The translations under genes and the position numbers were made by a program. A stretch of 64,000 bases of DNA from Adlercreutzia equolifaciens (GTDB lineage: Bacteria; Actinomycetota; Coriobacteriia; Coriobacteriales; Eggerthellaceae). This document shows positions 60,001-63,000 of the stretch, in pieces. The notes beneath the pieces were generated by a model, which saw only the letters and a list, made by a program, of their open reading frames with translations, ran no database searches and was not told the DNA's origin. Numbering within the stretch: the first letter of the stretch is position 1; the number at the start of each line of letters is the position of its first letter. The stretch is taken from assembly GCF_029076695.1 (NCBI RefSeq), contig NZ_JARFIK010000002.1:1054001-1118000 (forward strand). The letters run 5' to 3'.

Positions 60001-63000
60001 CGGATTCATCCAATACTTGCCATCCTGGGTGCCAATCTGCAGCTCGCTTTCCCACATGGAACGGGCGCCGTTATGCACATTGAAGCGATAGGCAGCGCCG
60101 TCCTCACCCCACCAGGCCTTGGTCTGGCTGGTAGCACCAAGCGTAGTCAGATCGGTAATAGCTGCAGCTTCCGTAGCGCTCTTATCGGCGCGGAAGTAGG
60201 TGTTGGCCTCTACTTCGATCTTCGGCTGACCGCCAATGGCGTAGAGGTTCGCCTGGTCTTGGGCGAAGGTACGCTCGCCATCGGAGTTGTTTCCCGAGCT
60301 GGCTCCGTTGCCAATGCCGTAGCGCGTGTTCCAGCTCTCGTTCGGATAGAGGGCCTTCAGCTCGGAATCGGCATCGACGACTACGTAGTAGTTGCCAACA
60401 TAGGCATAGCGGCCAAGGTACTGACGGTCGATGCGACTTGTAGAGGAGCCCGCGTTACCGCCGCCCCAGCAGCCCCAGCCGTGGGTCTGGCCCACATGCA
60501 CCACGTTGTAGGAATCGCCGTAGCTGTACGCGTCGTCCGACTCGGCGTAGTAGGGATCCGTAGCGTTGTTCACGTTCGGTGAATCGATGCCGTAACCGAA
60601 AAGGTCTACGTAGGCATTGTCGGCCACCGACAGATTCGCATCCACTTGCTTGAACTTTACCTCGAAGTAATAGGCATCGCCACCGAGCCAGCCCTCAGTG
60701 GCCGGGATGTTGATGGGCACGCCCGCATCCTGCTTGCCATCGCCATTCGCATCAGTTCCCCACTTCTCGAGGACCTGCTCCCACGTCCAGGTAGTGGAAA
60801 CAGCCTTGCCATTGGGGTCGGCAATGGCCGAGCGGTTCACAATGCGATGCGAATTCGACTGCGGGTTTGCATGGTTCCACGCCGTCAACTGAGCACCGGA
60901 GGTGTACTTCGTATAGGCGGGCACCGACTTGATGGTCACGGTTTCAATGTCGGAGTTCTCCAACAGGCCCGAAGAAAGGGTCATGTACGTGGTGTGGTAG
61001 CCGAGGTTCTTGTCCAAAGCCTCGCCAGGTTTATCCCCCTTCTTGTGGCCATCGCCATCAGAGGTCCAGGCGGCGTCGTCCCAGCGCGGTGTAAGATTGC
61101 CGATGGTGAGCTTTGCGCCCAAGTACATGGCAAAGTCGGTGTCGTTCGTGACAACGGCACGGTAACCGCTCGTTTCCTCGTTGCGGTAAGCGATAGGCTT
61201 ATCATCACGCACCTCGGAGGAAGTGATGGGGTACTGGGTGTAGTAGTTGCTGTTGAATATACCCTTTTCGCGATCAGTGCCGGTGTTGTAAAGCGTCGTC
61301 TTGTTCATATGGATGGTGTTGATACCACCATAGGTATTCGTCTTGCCAGCGGTGGGCGTAACAGTCTCCTCACCCGGCGTCGTAACGCCTGCCTCGTAAC
61401 CGTAGGCACCCATATTCATGGTCGGGCGGATGGGGGGCAGCGTCGAGTACAGGCTCACAGCGCTTGTCCAGGAACGGGTCCACTCTTCGATGGCCTGCTT
61501 CGTCTTGAACGTAGTGTTCAGCTGGAAGGTACCAAGGTTCGTGGTTTTACCATACAGCTCCACATACGCATTGGTGCTCTCGTTCACCCAGCTGTTGAAG
61601 GTACCGTAGTCAAGCGTCAGAGATACCAGGTAACCTTCATTCCAGGCGCTCCAGTCGATGAGGTAGTTGCCCTGGGCATCGATGGTGACCCACTCCGGCT
61701 TGCTCACCGTGGCGCTCGACGTCGTTGCCTCGGTGTAGCCCTTCCACGAGGAGTCGGAGGAGCTGTTCACCGAGATGCGCTCTTGATAAATATACTCGAT
61801 AAGATCGTGCAGGCTCATGGTCTTCAACGTGGCCTTGCCCGTATCGGTGATCTCATAGAAGGAAATCGAGCCGGTAATAACCTTGCCCGCATAGGTTGCC
61901 TGGTTCTCCGTGATGGCAGCATCCGAATCAGCTTTGAAAAGCTCCTTGGAAAGCTTGATGCGATGGGTCTCGAAGTCGACAAGCTTCTCGACGGCATCGG
62001 CAGAGGCCTCCAAGTCACGCGCGTCCTTCAGCGCATGAGCAGGCAGCGTTTCGATGGTGAAATGCGCACCCAAGTTGATAACGTATTTCGTATCGTTGGC
62101 AAGGTTCACGCGGTAGCCCGAGCCCTCATAATCATAGTAGGCCTTGCGGTTCGGTACCGCAGAGCTCGACCACACGGGCGCATCGGTACCGGTCTGCGAC
62201 TTCGTACGAATGCCGGAACGGTAACCGAGCAGCGGGCTCGAGTAACCGTTGGAGGTAAGGTAGCTTCCCTCCGGATCGGCAGCGCGTTCGCTGTCGCCGC
62301 GCATATCGGAGAAGGCCTTTACGATGGGGGTGCCATCGGCCGGATAGGGTGAACCGTTGAGCACGCCCAGAGAGTCAACCGCCGTATTCCATTTCGGATT
62401 CGCGTAGTTCGTGGAGAACACACCGCCAAGCCACATGGTGTCCTTATTGGTGACGGTACCGTAAATATCAAGGTAGGCGCCATCCTCAAGCGTGAGACCG
62501 CTCCCGAAACTCGTGAGGCACTGTTCCACCCCGCGTAGATAGTAATTCGACTTCCACAGCATGCACTCCGCCAGCGTCACGACAATGCGGCCATCGTCGA
62601 GCAGAGAAATACCATAGTTGGCCGGATAGCTCTTGTAGAATGCGGTCATTTGATCAAGCAGCGGAACCGAGCTGTTCTCATCGTAGGCGCTCGTGAGACG
62701 GAAGGTTGCCTTATCTTCCTCGGTGTAGACGTCCTCCCCCGTGGCCGTTGCAATAAGCGTGCGGAACGCAAGGCCAGGAATGGTGAGTTTGCTCGAAGTC
62801 TGCACGTTCGAGGTATTGTTAGCGTTGTAGTACTCCAAAATCAGATCGCTCGGCACACCGCCGCGACGCACCTGACCCTTTGTGGCCACCGCTCCGGGGC
62901 AAGAGGCCGTATGATTGTGGTTGGCCGTGCACGTATCGGACACATAGACCGTCGATTCCGTGGTCTGCCACAACGCCGGAGACAGGGCAATAGCCGTAGC